64,000 bases of DNA, taken from NCBI RefSeq assembly GCF_021442025.1, contig NZ_CP090446.1:3348001-3412000 (forward strand). Reading direction: 5' to 3'. This DNA comes from Sphingobacterium sp. SRCM116780. GTDB taxonomy: Bacteria; Bacteroidota; Bacteroidia; Sphingobacteriales; Sphingobacteriaceae. Below, one piece after another: positions 18,480 to 27,779 of this stretch (positions are counted from its first letter, which is position 1; every line of letters begins with the position of its first letter). The position numbers were made by a program, and so were the translations under genes. Under the pieces are notes generated by a model. That model did no database searches. It had not been told where the DNA came from and was given only the letters and a program-made list of their open reading frames with translations.

Positions 18480-20132
18480 TTAAGCTAATAATCTTACTGG
18501 ATTTTCTAATAAAGCTTTTAACGTTTGTAAGAATTGTGCTCCTGTTGCGCCATCTACCACACGGTGATCGCAACCTAAACTCAATTTCATCACATTTCCT
18601 GGTACAACAGCACCATTTTTAACGACAGGAACTTGTTGAATGGCACCTACAGATAAAATCGCTCCATCAGGTGAGTTGATGATTGATGTAAACTCATCAA
18701 TACCAAACATTCCTAAATTAGAAACGGTGAATGTAGAACCTTCCCAATCTGCTGGTGTTAATTTTTTAGCTTTCGCTTTTTGTGCAAAATCTTTCACTTC
18801 AGCGGAGATATGTGACAATGATTTACCATCAGCAAAACGTACAACTGGTACTAACAAACCATCTTCAACGGCCATAGCAACACCAATGTTTGTGTGTTCA
18901 TTGAAACGGATTTTATCGCCCTTCCAGGAAGAGTTTACTGCAGGATGTTTCTTCAAAGCAACTGCAACCGCTTTAACAACGATATCGTTGAATGAAACCT
19001 TCACAGGCGCCACTTCATTAATTTGTGTACGTGCAATCATTGCATTTTCCATATCAATACTTACGGTTAAGTAAAAATGTGGAGCTGTGAATAAACTTTC
19101 ACCTAAACGACGCGCAATTGTTTTACGCATTTGCGAAACGGCTACTTCTGTATATTTTTCTTCACCTACGTAAGTCGGTAAACTGATTGTTTTTGTTTCT
19201 GTCGCAGCAGCAGGTGAACTTGCTTGAGCAGGAGCAGCTTTTGCTGTAGGAACAAATGATTCAACATCTTTTTTCACGATACGTCCACCATCAGCAGAAC
19301 CTTTGATATCGTTTAAATTGATGCCTTTATCTTTCGCTATTTTGCGTGCTAAAGGAGAAGCTTTTACGCGAGCATCATCTGCTACAGTAGCGCTTTCAGT
19401 AGCCACTGGAGCAGCAGTTTCCGTTTTTGACTCTTGTTTTGATTCTGCAGCAACAGGTTGTGCTGCAGTCGATTTTTGATTCAATAGCGGAGTAACGTCT
19501 GTTCCCGCAGGACCAACGATCGCGATGATATCATTTACTTTAGCAGCTTGTCCAGCTTCAAGACCAACATACAATAATGTTCCATCTGCATAAGCAGTAA
19601 CTTCCATTGTCGCTTTATCCGTCTCTACGTCTGCAATCGCATCATCAGATTTGATGGTATCCCCTACTTTAAAGTTCCACTGTGCAATCACACCTTCTGT
19701 CATCGTATCACTTAACAAAGGCATGGTGATAACCGTAACACCTAATGATTCTGCTGTTACACTAGCATCTGCAGTAGGTTTCGTTGTAGAAGCATCTTCT
19801 GAAGAAGTTGAAACCTCTTCTTTTGTTTCATTTTCTTTTTCAGTCGCACTAGTTTTTGGAGCATCTGCACTTAACAATGCTTGAAAATCTTCACCTGGCT
19901 CTCCCAATACAGCGATAACAGCATCAATTGCTACTGCTTCACCCTCTTTAGGACCAATATATAAAAGCGTTCCTTCTTGGTAGGATTCAAAATCCATTGT
20001 TGCTTTATCCGTTTCGATTTCAGCAACTAAATCCCCAGAATTCACTTTATCACCAACTTGTTTGTGCCATTTTGCGATAACACCTTCTGTCATGGTATCG
20101 CTCATTTTAGGCATTCTTACTACTTCAGCCAT
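18480..20132 (-). CDS. pdhC: pyruvate dehydrogenase E2 component, dihydrolipoamide acetyltransferase (two lipoyl domains)
   Basis: 550 residues. E2 transfers the acetyl group from E1 to CoA and forms the core of the complex. Order: lipoyl domain 1 (2-78, lipoyl Lys43 in ETDKATM), an Ala/Thr/Glu-rich linker, lipoyl domain 2 (about 133-208, Lys173 in ETDKATM), an Ala/Pro-rich linker, the peripheral subunit-binding domain (KASPLARKIAKDKGI and GGRIVKKDV), and the catalytic domain ending with HRVVDG in SLGCDHRVVDGATGAQFL. It starts 30 bases after pdhA stops. The specific acid (pyruvate rather than 2-oxoglutarate or branched-chain) is inferred from pairing with a PdhA-like E1 alpha. Confidence 0.94.
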   Translation of the reverse strand: MAEVVRMPKMSDTMTEGVIAKWHKQVGDKVNSGDLVAEIETDKATMDFESYQEGTLLYIGPKEGEAVAIDAVIAVLGEPGEDFQALLSADAPKTSATEKENETKEEVSTSSEDASTTKPTADASVTAESLGVTVITMPLLSDTMTEGVIAQWNFKVGDTIKSDDAIADVETDKATMEVTAYADGTLLYVGLEAGQAAKVNDIIAIVGPAGTDVTPLLNQKSTAAQPVAAESKQESKTETAAPVATESATVADDARVKASPLARKIAKDKGINLNDIKGSADGGRIVKKDVESFVPTAKAAPAQASSPAAATETKTISLPTYVGEEKYTEVAVSQMRKTIARRLGESLFTAPHFYLTVSIDMENAMIARTQINEVAPVKVSFNDIVVKAVAVALKKHPAVNSSWKGDKIRFNEHTNIGVAMAVEDGLLVPVVRFADGKSLSHISAEVKDFAQKAKAKKLTPADWEGSTFTVSNLGMFGIDEFTSIINSPDGAILSVGAIQQVPVVKNGAVVPGNVMKLSLGCDHRVVDGATGAQFLQTLKALLENPVRLLA

Positions 20133-20162
20133 TGTATTTTTTATCTAGTTAAAGTAAATGTA

Positions 20163-21158
20163 TTAATCTAATATAAATGGATAATCTTCTTGCACATATA
20201 CATCTTTGTACAACTCATCTGCTGTAGGGAATGGAGATTCCTCAGCAAATTTCACAGATTCATCCACGATACTTTTCACTTCAGCATCAACTTCAGCAAA
20301 CCACGCTTCATCAGCATAATTGTTTTCTACAATCGCATGTTTAGTTGCCAATAACGGGTCGCGTCCTTTGTATTCTTCTAATTCTTCTTTTGTACGATAT
20401 TTCGCAGGATCAGACATTGAATGTCCTTTGTAACGATAGGTACGGATTTCTAAGAAAGTTGGTCCTTCTCCAGCACGGGCACGTTGAACAGCTTCGTCCA
20501 TGGCATTGTGAACAGCGACAACGTCCATTCCATCTACTGGTGCACAAGGCATATCAAAACCTAGACCCATTTTGTAGATATCTTGCATATTTGTTGTACG
20601 TCCAACGGAAGTACCCATGGCATAACCATTGTTTTCACAAACAAAAATTACTGGTAATTTCCACAACATGGCCATATTCAAAGTCTCATTAAAAGCACCT
20701 TGACGAACAGCACCATCGCCCATGTAACACACATTCACATTCGTTGTTCCCAAATATTTCTCAGCAAAAGCAACTCCAGCACCTAAAGGAATTTGACCTC
20801 CAACGATTCCATGGCCACCCATCATTTTATGTTCTTTTGAGAAAAAGTGCATAGAACCACCTTTACCTTTTGAACATCCTGTTGCTTTTCCAAACATTTC
20901 TGCCATACATGCATTTGCAGACACGCCTTTTGCGATTGCATGTGCATGATCACGATAAGCTGTTATTAAAGAATCTTCCGCTTTTATAACAGACATCGTA
21001 CCCGCTACTACTGCCTCTTGTCCAATGTACAAGTGACAGAAACCACGAATTTTTTGTTGTCCATACAGTTGACCTGTTTTTTCTTCAAACTTACGCATAA
21101 GCAGCATAGATCTATACCACTCTAAATATGTTTCTTTTGTTATAGGTGTTGAACTCAT
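20163..21158 (-). CDS. pdhA: pyruvate dehydrogenase E1 component, alpha subunit
   Basis: 331 residues, usual length. With the beta subunit it decarboxylates pyruvate on thiamine diphosphate and acetylates the E2 lipoyl group. The thiamine diphosphate motif runs GDGAVRQGAFNETLN to NNGYAMG, and the phosphorylation-loop region RYKGHSMSDPAKYRTKEE is visible. GGSMHFFSKEHKMMGGHGIVG is typical of E1 alpha. The E1 beta gene is not in this window, so the complex is encoded at more than one locus. Transcription probably starts from the TAGATTTG box at 21193-21200. Confidence 0.95.
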   Translation of the reverse strand: MSSTPITKETYLEWYRSMLLMRKFEEKTGQLYGQQKIRGFCHLYIGQEAVVAGTMSVIKAEDSLITAYRDHAHAIAKGVSANACMAEMFGKATGCSKGKGGSMHFFSKEHKMMGGHGIVGGQIPLGAGVAFAEKYLGTTNVNVCYMGDGAVRQGAFNETLNMAMLWKLPVIFVCENNGYAMGTSVGRTTNMQDIYKMGLGFDMPCAPVDGMDVVAVHNAMDEAVQRARAGEGPTFLEIRTYRYKGHSMSDPAKYRTKEELEEYKGRDPLLATKHAIVENNYADEAWFAEVDAEVKSIVDESVKFAEESPFPTADELYKDVYVQEDYPFILD

Positions 21159-21192
21159 TTCAAAGTTTTGAATTTCTTACTAATCTTGTCTA

Positions 21193-21200
21193 CAAATCTA
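21193..21200 (-). promoter_or_regulatory. -7 box upstream of pdhA
   Basis: The reverse strand reads TAGATTTG, a match to the Bacteroidota TAnnTTTG box, 35 bases before the pdhA ATG. No clear TTTG was found at the -33 position, so this is a partial promoter match. Confidence 0.45.
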
Positions 21201-21344
21201 ATGAATTTGGGTGATATTTTGGACAGAAAATCAAATTTTATTCCAGTTTTCGACAGTTCTAAAACATTTGATTTAAACTATATAACAGTAAAGCCAAATA
21301 AATGACTGGCTTAATTTAGTAAATTTAAAAAACAGGAAACAAAA

Positions 21345-21374
21345 AAGCCAAATGACTTTATAATCATTTGGCTT
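21345..21374 (-). terminator. terminator of hisS
   Basis: AAGCCAAATGA (21345-21355) and TCATTTGGCTT (21364-21374) form an 11-bp stem with an 8-base loop. Leftward reading ends in TTTTTTGTTT. It sits 26 bases past the hisS stop. Confidence 0.85.
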
Positions 21375-21399
21375 CTCCTATTTTGTAACAACTTTGATT

Positions 21400-22782
21400 T
21401 TAACGCAATTTTTCTAGCAAAGATGAGGCAGTAATTTTTACCTGATCACCAGTTTGCATATCTTTTAACGAAAGTTCTCCTGAAGATACCTCCTCTTCTC
21501 CTACCAATAAAACAAAAGGAATACCTTTACTATCTGCATAGCTCATTTGTTTTTTCAGTTTCGCAGCTGTAGGATACAACTCCACGGCAATGTTAGCTTG
21601 ACGTAAACGATTCAATAAAGGCAACGTAAAGGTTTCTGCAGATTTATCAAAGTTCACAATCAGCAATTTGGTCGAATCGCCTTTCTCTTGTGGATACAGG
21701 TTTAATTCTTCAAGTACATCGTAAATACGATCTGCTCCAAAAGATACACCTACACCTGTTAATCCCTGCAACCCAAACATGCCTGTCAGATCATCATATC
21801 GACCTCCACCGCCTATACTACCCATGGCAACTTCATTGGTTTTCACCTCAAAAATACAACCGGTATAATAGTTTAAACCACGCGCCAAGGTGATATCTAC
21901 CTCCACATACTGCTGCAATACTTCTTGTGAAACGTCTAACTTAGCGATATAATCAAACGTTTCTTTAATTTCAGCAATTCCTTTCAACCCTATTGCTGAT
22001 GTTGCCAATACAGATTCCAAAGCAGATAACTTCTCCGCATTTGATCCTTCTAGCAAAATAATAGGTTTCAATGTTTCTACATCAGAGAGCGTAAAACCTC
22101 GTTCCAGCAATTCCTTATTGACTCCTTCTAATCCTATTTTATCTAATTTATCAATGGCAACTGTCATATCGACGATAAGCTCTGGTTTACCAATCACTTC
22201 GGCTATACCAGAAAGAATTTTCCGATTATTGATCTTGATCGTAAAATCTTTTAACCCTAATTGTTGTAATGCTTCTTGATAAATGAGTACAAACTCTGCT
22301 TCATTCAGTAAGCTATCTGATCCAACGACATCCACATCACATTGATAGAACTCGCGATAGCGACCTCTCTGTGGGCGATCTGCACGCCAGACAGGCTGTA
22401 TCTGAAAACGTTTAAAGGGTAATGCAATATCGTTTTGGTGCATGACAACGTAGCGAGCAAAGGGCACGGTTAAATCATAACGCAAAGCTTTTTCAGAAAT
22501 GTGGCTGATCAATTTAGTCGAAGATTTTGTCTCTAATAAATCTACAGGAGCTTTACTTAAATAGTCTCCAGAATTTAATATTTTAAAGATTAGCTTATCT
22601 CCTTCATCACCATATTTCCCGGTCAGTGTCTGTAGATTTTCAAAAGAAGGGGTTTGTATTTCACTATAACCATATTTTTTAAAAACACGTTTTAGGGTAT
22701 TAAAAATATAATTACGTTTAAGCATTTCGGCAGGTGAAAAGTCACGTGTGCCTTTTGCTAAAGAAGGTTTTACTATTGCCAT
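21400..22782 (-). CDS. hisS: histidyl-tRNA synthetase
   Basis: 460 residues, class II synthetase that charges tRNA-His. It has the N-terminal KGTRDFSPAEM, motif 2 RFQIQPVWRADRPQRGRYREF, and the His-specific ARGLNYYTGCIFEV. The motif-3 region SIGGGGRYDDLTGMFG includes GVGVSFGADRI. A C-terminal anticodon-binding domain follows (from about 365). It lies 52 bases after rnc on the same strand and ends at a strong terminator. Confidence 0.96.
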   Translation of the reverse strand: MAIVKPSLAKGTRDFSPAEMLKRNYIFNTLKRVFKKYGYSEIQTPSFENLQTLTGKYGDEGDKLIFKILNSGDYLSKAPVDLLETKSSTKLISHISEKALRYDLTVPFARYVVMHQNDIALPFKRFQIQPVWRADRPQRGRYREFYQCDVDVVGSDSLLNEAEFVLIYQEALQQLGLKDFTIKINNRKILSGIAEVIGKPELIVDMTVAIDKLDKIGLEGVNKELLERGFTLSDVETLKPIILLEGSNAEKLSALESVLATSAIGLKGIAEIKETFDYIAKLDVSQEVLQQYVEVDITLARGLNYYTGCIFEVKTNEVAMGSIGGGGRYDDLTGMFGLQGLTGVGVSFGADRIYDVLEELNLYPQEKGDSTKLLIVNFDKSAETFTLPLLNRLRQANIAVELYPTAAKLKKQMSYADSKGIPFVLLVGEEEVSSGELSLKDMQTGDQVKITASSLLEKLR

Positions 22783-22834
22783 TCGGCAAAGTTAATATTT
22801 AAGAAGGATTTATTGGAAATTAAGAGAAAAAAGC

Positions 22835-23575
22835 TTAGTCTATTTCTAAAATTTTTAAATATTCGCATGCTTTTTCGGCAGCTGTTTTTTCAGCACTTTT
22901 TTTATTAAAATCTTGTCCTATTCCGCACACTTCTCCTTGGACGACAACTTCAATAGAAAACATTTTACTCGATTCTCCGGGCGGATTATCGATTTGATTA
23001 AAGACCACTTCTTTTCCTTTATGCTGACACCATTCGATCAAACGGCTTTTAAAATTTGTTTCTGTTTGTTCCAATAAATGGATATCAACATGCGGCTTGA
23101 TAATACGGTTTAATAGAAAATTTTTGGTGAAAATATATCCTTTATCCAGATAAACAGCACCAATTAGTGCTTCAAAAGCATCTCCGAGTAGAGAACCTTG
23201 TTTGTTTGGGAAACTGATCATTCTGGCATCAAATTGAATCAGTTCGTTAAGCCCCAATTTTCGAGAAAGTTGATTTAAATGCACCCGACTTACGATTTTG
23301 GATCGCATTTCAGTCAAAAAACCTTCATCTTTATAGGGATATTTTTTAAAAAGCAGTTCAGCTACCACTGAACCTAAGATGGCATCTCCCAAAAACTCCA
23401 ATCGCTCATTACTATTTTTCGATCCTTCCTTTATCGTTACAGCGACAGACTTATGTCTGAAAGCCATTTGATACAGCCGTATATTACCTGGTACAAAACC
23501 CAATAGGTTCTTTAACTTTCTAACATAAGCTTTGTCAGAAGAAAAATATAGTTTATAAATCCTTGAAAAAGGCAT
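22835..23575 (-). CDS. rnc: ribonuclease III
   Basis: 246 residues. It cuts double-stranded RNA in rRNA and mRNA processing. The catalytic signature NERLEFLGDAILGSVVAELL carries the metal-binding acidic residues. The second acidic site is in GSLLGDAFEALIGAVYLDKG, and a C-terminal dsRNA-binding domain (from about 170) ends with SAEKTAAEKACEYL. The start ATG at 23573-23575 lies only nine bases beyond the T-run of a strong hairpin. That leaves no room for a promoter between hairpin and gene, so rnc depends on transcription passing through the hairpin. Confidence 0.95.
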   Translation of the reverse strand: MPFSRIYKLYFSSDKAYVRKLKNLLGFVPGNIRLYQMAFRHKSVAVTIKEGSKNSNERLEFLGDAILGSVVAELLFKKYPYKDEGFLTEMRSKIVSRVHLNQLSRKLGLNELIQFDARMISFPNKQGSLLGDAFEALIGAVYLDKGYIFTKNFLLNRIIKPHVDIHLLEQTETNFKSRLIEWCQHKGKEVVFNQIDNPPGESSKMFSIEVVVQGEVCGIGQDFNKKSAEKTAAEKACEYLKILEID

Positions 23576-23583
23576 CTTTATCT

Positions 23584-23619
23584 AAAAAAAGGGCAACAGG
23601 TTTAAAAAAAACCTGTTGC
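23584..23619 (-). terminator. hairpin with T-run between fabF and rnc
   Basis: GCAACAGGTTT (23593-23603) and AAACCTGTTGC (23609-23619) form an 11-bp stem with a 5-base loop. Read leftwards it is followed by CCC and seven T. It has terminator form for acpP-fabF, yet ends immediately before the rnc ATG. It may be a partial terminator, an RNase III target in the rnc leader, or both. Confidence 0.75.
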
Positions 23620-23654
23620 ATCCCAATTATTTTAATAACTTTTAATAAGTAATA

Positions 23655-24908
23655 TTATCCTTTGTATTTTTTCACTACAATAGTAGCATTGTGTCCACCA
23701 AATCCAAAAGTATTACTCATTGCAGCATTTACAATGCGTTTTTGGGCTTTATTAAATGTAAAATTTAACTTATTGTCCAATTCAGGATCATCAGTAAAGT
23801 GATTGATCGTTGGAGGTACGATATCATTTTGAACCGCTAAAATAGAAGCAATAGTCTCAATCGCTCCAGCCGCACCTAGCAGGTGACCTGTCATCGATTT
23901 TGTCGAACTAATGTTCAATTTATAGGCATGTTCACCAAATAAATCCACAATAGCTTTTGTTTCACTAATATCACCTACAGGAGTAGAAGTTCCATGTACG
24001 TTGATATAGTCAATATCAGAAAAATTCAACTCCGCGTCATTAACTGCCATAGTCATGGCAAGTTTAGCGCCCAATCCTTCTGGATGAGAAGCTGTAATAT
24101 GATGTGCATCGGCACTCATACCACCACCTCCAATTTCAGCATATATTTTAGCTCCACGCGCCAAAGCATGTTCTAGACTTTCTAATATGATCGCACCAGA
24201 ACCTTCACCAGAAACAAAACCATCACGGTCCTTATCAAAAGGACGTGAAGCTGTTTTAGGATCATCATTTCTTGTTGAAAGTGCATGCATCGCATTAAAT
24301 CCACCGATTCCAGCTTCATTAATGGTCGCTTCCGATCCACCTGTAACGATCACATCAGCTTTACCCATACGAATATAGTTGAAAGCATCGATCATGGCAT
24401 TTGTTGCAGAAGCACACGCAGAGACAGCAGAAAAATTAGGTCCTCGCAGACCATGTCGCATTGAAATATGTCCCGGAGCAATATCGACAAGCATTTTAGG
24501 AATAAAGAAAGGATTGAAACGTGGTGTTCCATCCCCTTTAGCAAAATTTGCTACTTCATCAGTAAAAGTGGTCAAACCACCAATTCCTGATCCCCAAATG
24601 ACTCCGATACGATTCGTATCTAAATTTTCAAAAATTAAACCAGCGTCCTTGATTGCTTCATCAGATGCTGCAATAGCATACTGTACAAAAGGGTCTACCT
24701 TACGAGCTTCCTTGCGATCCATAAATTCATGTGGATCAAACCCCTTCACTTCACAAGCGAATTGGGTTTTAAATTTTGACGCATCAAAATGCGTAATGGG
24801 AGCAGCCCCGCTTACACCAGCTAGTAAATTGTTCCAGTACTCTGAAACAGTATTACCAATTGGTGTAAGAGCGCCTAATCCTGTTACTACTACTCTTTTA
24901 AGCTCCAT
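23655..24908 (-). CDS. fabF: 3-oxoacyl-[acyl-carrier-protein] synthase II
   Basis: 417 residues, normal for FabF. It condenses malonyl-ACP with acyl-ACP in fatty acid elongation. Active-site Cys165 is in AVSACASATNAM. The two catalytic His are in NVHGTSTPVGD and TKSMTGHLLGAAG, and the C-terminal FGFGGHNATIVV is typical. It lies 27 bases after acpP, the classic acpP-fabF pair. Confidence 0.96.
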   Translation of the reverse strand: MELKRVVVTGLGALTPIGNTVSEYWNNLLAGVSGAAPITHFDASKFKTQFACEVKGFDPHEFMDRKEARKVDPFVQYAIAASDEAIKDAGLIFENLDTNRIGVIWGSGIGGLTTFTDEVANFAKGDGTPRFNPFFIPKMLVDIAPGHISMRHGLRGPNFSAVSACASATNAMIDAFNYIRMGKADVIVTGGSEATINEAGIGGFNAMHALSTRNDDPKTASRPFDKDRDGFVSGEGSGAIILESLEHALARGAKIYAEIGGGGMSADAHHITASHPEGLGAKLAMTMAVNDAELNFSDIDYINVHGTSTPVGDISETKAIVDLFGEHAYKLNISSTKSMTGHLLGAAGAIETIASILAVQNDIVPPTINHFTDDPELDNKLNFTFNKAQKRIVNAAMSNTFGFGGHNATIVVKKYKG

Positions 24909-24935
24909 TTATACGATTTGGCCTAATTAAATTAG

Positions 24936-25172
24936 TTAGTTAACGTTTTTTTCTAAATAAGTGATTGCTTGACCTACTGTTCCAATAGTTTCAGCTTGGT
25001 CATCAGGAATAGCAACGTTGAATTCTTTTTCAAACTCCATGATTAACTCTACAGTATCAAGTGAATCTGCACCTAAATCATTAGTGAATGAAGCTTCTGG
25101 TGTTACTTCGTTTTCGTCTACACCTAATTTTTCAACGATAATTGCTTTTACTCTTGAAGCGATATCTGACAT
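24936..25172 (-). CDS. acpP: acyl carrier protein
   Basis: 78 residues from ATG 25170-25172. It carries the growing acyl chain on a phosphopantetheine arm at Ser37 in [13 protein letters not shown]. The protein is acidic, as usual. The frame is open upstream to 25235, but [18 protein letters not shown] is the family N terminus, so the longer start is rejected. Confidence 0.96.
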   Translation of the reverse strand: MSDIASRVKAIIVEKLGVDENEVTPEASFTNDLGADSLDTVELIMEFEKEFNVAIPDDQAETIGTVGQAITYLEKNVN

Positions 25173-25205
25173 GATTTTATAGTTTAATTGTTTAATAAAT
25201 CTGTG

Positions 25206-25236
25206 CAAAGAAAAATAAATTTCATCAAATATCAAA
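25206..25236 (-). promoter_or_regulatory. promoter of acpP-fabF
   Basis: The reverse strand has TTTG (25233-25236), 19 bases, and TTTCTTTG (25206-25213), one mismatch from TAnnTTTG. This gives a leader of about 30 nt before acpP. Confidence 0.55.
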
Positions 25237-25443
25237 CTCCATTTGATTTTTAGATTGTCAAATTATTTTTCACCCTGGTATGTTTACACCCTTAAGTAGC
25301 TATAAACTAACCTTCTTCAAGTATAACAATAATTCCTAATATGTACAAACTAGAATTCAATTAATTCAAATTTTACATTAAATTCACTGGTTTTGAAGCA
25401 TTTTTTTGTAATTTCGTCATGAACACAAGCATAGATTTTCACT

Positions 25444-25938
25444 TTGAATAACAAAACGATACTAAAATGGGACTTGGAATTTGACGCAGAATTAGACTTT
25501 GTCTTGATTGCTATATCGTGTCCTTTGAAAGATTATCGCCTCTGTCATTTTATTAACAAAATCACTTCATTAGATTTTGTTAGAGGGAAAGAAGATAAAT
25601 TCGATCATAATCGAAAACTGAAACAAAAATCCGCCGAAGAACTGGAATATCATATTATTTTCGATCAGACAAAAAAAACAATAAATCATTTCACAACCTT
25701 CTGGTATATCAACACTAAATTTCAAACCGAATACTACTTAATCAACAATAAAAGCATTGAAGGAAGCTTGCTCATCCCTGAACATGCTAATTTTGATTAT
25801 TTCATTATTATAAAAAATTACATCAATGAAGATGACTTAGATCGGATCGTAAAAAGCATTAATAAAATCCCTGAAGTTGTGTTTGTAAAAGAAATATCAC
25901 CAAAAATATTGAAATCTAAAGAAAATCTGATATTTTAG
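25444..25938 (+). CDS. IPExxxVDY family protein
   Basis: 164 residues of a small Bacteroidota-specific family usually found next to pyruvate kinase, as here. The name motif appears as IPEHANFDYFIII (about 118-130, with Phe for Val). The function is unknown. No ATG is in frame, so the only usable start in the open frame is TTG at 25444-25446. An ATG at 25419 opens a different frame that stops after ten codons. The start is therefore uncertain. Confidence 0.8.
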   Translation: MNNKTILKWDLEFDAELDFVLIAISCPLKDYRLCHFINKITSLDFVRGKEDKFDHNRKLKQKSAEELEYHIIFDQTKKTINHFTTFWYINTKFQTEYYLINNKSIEGSLLIPEHANFDYFIIIKNYINEDDLDRIVKSINKIPEVVFVKEISPKILKSKENLIF

Positions 25939-26001
25939 CAGACTTTAATAGTGTATATTGTACACGTTTTCAATCTAAATCACCTCGTAATAAACGAGTT
26001 T

Positions 26002-26027
26002 TATAATTCAATACAAGTTGAATTATA
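26002..26027 (+). repeat. inverted repeat in the pyk leader
   Basis: TATAATTCAA (26002-26011) and TTGAATTATA (26018-26027) form a 10-bp stem with a 6-base loop, 35 bases before the pyk ATG. A smaller hairpin CTCGT/ACGAG lies at 25984-25998. They could be an operator or an mRNA structure; nothing shows which. Confidence 0.4.
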
Positions 26028-26061
26028 TATATTTAAGGTACAAAGTATAAAAAAAATTATA

Positions 26062-27489
26062 ATGGAAAAAGTTCAAAAAAGGACTAAAATTGTTGCAACA
26101 TTAGGCCCTGCATCTGCTGATAAGCAAGTGTTAACAAATATGATTGCAAAAGGTGTTGACGTTTGTCGTTTAAATTTCTCTCACGGTAGTCAAGAAGATC
26201 ATTTAAAGGTTATTGACACCATCAATGCGATCAATGAAGAAACTCATTTTAACGTTGCTATTTTAGCCGATCTTCAAGGGCCTAAAATCAGAATAGGAAA
26301 AATGAAAGAAGGTGGAGCAATTTTAGTAAATGGCTCACAATTAGAAATTACAACACATGAGTTGATCGGTGACGAAAAAACCATCTACATCACCTATGAA
26401 AATTTCCCGAATGACGTAGAAGCAAACGAAATCATCCTATTGGATGACGGAAAATTGCAGTTACGTGTATTAAATACCAACCATAAAGATACCGTTACAT
26501 GTGAAGTTGTACACGGCGGTGTTTTGACATCTCGTAAAGGTGTTAACTTACCCAATACAAAAGTTTCCATTCCTTCATTAACAGAAGAGGATTTGGATAA
26601 TTTAAATTTTGCATTAGATCATGGTGCGGATTGGATTGCCATGTCGTTTGTTCGATCGGCTGACGATATCGTTCAGTGTAAAAAAATCATTGCGGCAAAA
26701 GGAAGTCATGCCCGCGTAATTGCTAAAATTGAAAAACCAGAAGCTATTGAAAACATTGATGCCATCATTGAGGCAACAGATGCAATCATGGTGGCTCGTG
26801 GTGATTTGGGTGTTGAATTGCCAATGGAAGAAGTACCTGGTTTACAAAAAATAATCGTTCAGAAATGTAGAGATTTATCAAAACCGGTTATCATCGCGAC
26901 GCAAATGTTGGAAAGTATGATCACGACTCCTCGCGCCACTCGTGCGGAGGTAAATGATGTTGCTAACTCGGTGATCGATGGTGCTGATGCGGTTATGTTA
27001 AGTGGTGAAACTTCTGTTGGAGAGTTTCCTGAAATTGTTATTGAAACGATGAGTAAAATCATTATTCACGTGGAACAAACTTCTTATCCGTATTATAATG
27101 AGAAAGTTAGTGAAATCAGTGATGGCACAAAAATTCCTGATGCGATCTGTGCTTCTTCTGTCTATTTAGCTAAGAAAACTGATGCTTCTGCTATCGCAGT
27201 CTTAACTTCTTCTGGTGCTACGGCATTTGAAATTGCGAGTTACAGACCTAATGCGGATATCATGGTGTTCACAGGAACCAAAAAATTAGTACGTCAACTG
27301 AGCTTATTATGGGGTGTTAAAACCTTTGTTTACGACAAATTTGATAGTATCGATGGTTCTATTCATGATGTCAACAAATTTATTGTTAAAAACAATTATA
27401 TCACACCAGGTTCAATTATTATCAATACGGCTTCAACTCCGTTGATTGAAAAAGGAAAAACGAATACGATCCGTGTTTCACAATTGTAA
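26062..27489 (+). CDS. pyk: pyruvate kinase
   Basis: 475 residues from ATG 26062, the last step of glycolysis (phosphoenolpyruvate plus ADP to pyruvate plus ATP). Visible signs are TKIVATLGPAS, VCRLNFSHGS, the active-site Lys region VIAKIEKPEAIENID, the Mg-binding MVARGDLGVELPMEEVPG and KPVIIATQMLESM. A C-terminal regulatory domain follows (from about 350). The frame is open 37 codons further upstream, but MEKVQKRTKIVATLGPAS is the expected N terminus. Confidence 0.97.
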   Translation: MEKVQKRTKIVATLGPASADKQVLTNMIAKGVDVCRLNFSHGSQEDHLKVIDTINAINEETHFNVAILADLQGPKIRIGKMKEGGAILVNGSQLEITTHELIGDEKTIYITYENFPNDVEANEIILLDDGKLQLRVLNTNHKDTVTCEVVHGGVLTSRKGVNLPNTKVSIPSLTEEDLDNLNFALDHGADWIAMSFVRSADDIVQCKKIIAAKGSHARVIAKIEKPEAIENIDAIIEATDAIMVARGDLGVELPMEEVPGLQKIIVQKCRDLSKPVIIATQMLESMITTPRATRAEVNDVANSVIDGADAVMLSGETSVGEFPEIVIETMSKIIIHVEQTSYPYYNEKVSEISDGTKIPDAICASSVYLAKKTDASAIAVLTSSGATAFEIASYRPNADIMVFTGTKKLVRQLSLLWGVKTFVYDKFDSIDGSIHDVNKFIVKNNYITPGSIIINTASTPLIEKGKTNTIRVSQL

Positions 27490-27507
27490 GCATTGGATTT
27501 AAACTAT

Positions 27508-27547
27508 AAAAAAGCGCTTATCGGATAACCGGTAAGCGCTTTTTTTT
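27508..27547 (+). terminator. terminator of pyk
   Basis: AAAAAGCGCTTA and TAAGCGCTTTTT form a 12-bp stem around a 12-base loop that contains a short CCGG-like pairing, followed by T-run to 27547. It lies 19 bases after the pyk stop. Confidence 0.9.
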
Positions 27548-27596
27548 GACCTCTGTTTTTGTAGTAGTCTTATTCGTACCTTCTTCGTACTTTCTT

Positions 27597-27741
27597 CTAA
27601 CCAACTTCGGAGTTTTACTACACCCGGAACGCTGTTTTACCGCTGTTGCACCGCGTTTTTCCCGATGCAGCTATGGTAAAAAGGCGGTGCAACAGCGGTA
27701 TTTCTGTATTGGGAGTTAGAAGAAAGTCCGAAGTTGGTTAG
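27597..27741. repeat. nested inverted repeats
   Basis: Outer pair: CTAACCAACTTCGGA (27597-27611) with TCCGAAGTTGGTTAG (27727-27741), perfect over 15 bp. Inner pair: ACCGCTGTTGCACCGC (27639-27654) with GCGGTGCAACAGCGGT (27684-27699), perfect over 16 bp and extendable by six more bases with one mismatch. The region is more GC-rich than its surroundings and has no gene. It looks like a foldable, possibly mobile or dispersed element. Confidence 0.7.
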
Positions 27742-27779
27742 GAGTTGGTACGGTTTACATATCAGCTATTGATCCAGTC

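Noticed and set aside
25951-26061. 37-residue N-terminal extension of pyruvate kinase
   Set aside because: Pyruvate kinases start close to TKIVATLGPAS; the upstream stretch is AT-rich leader with inverted repeats.
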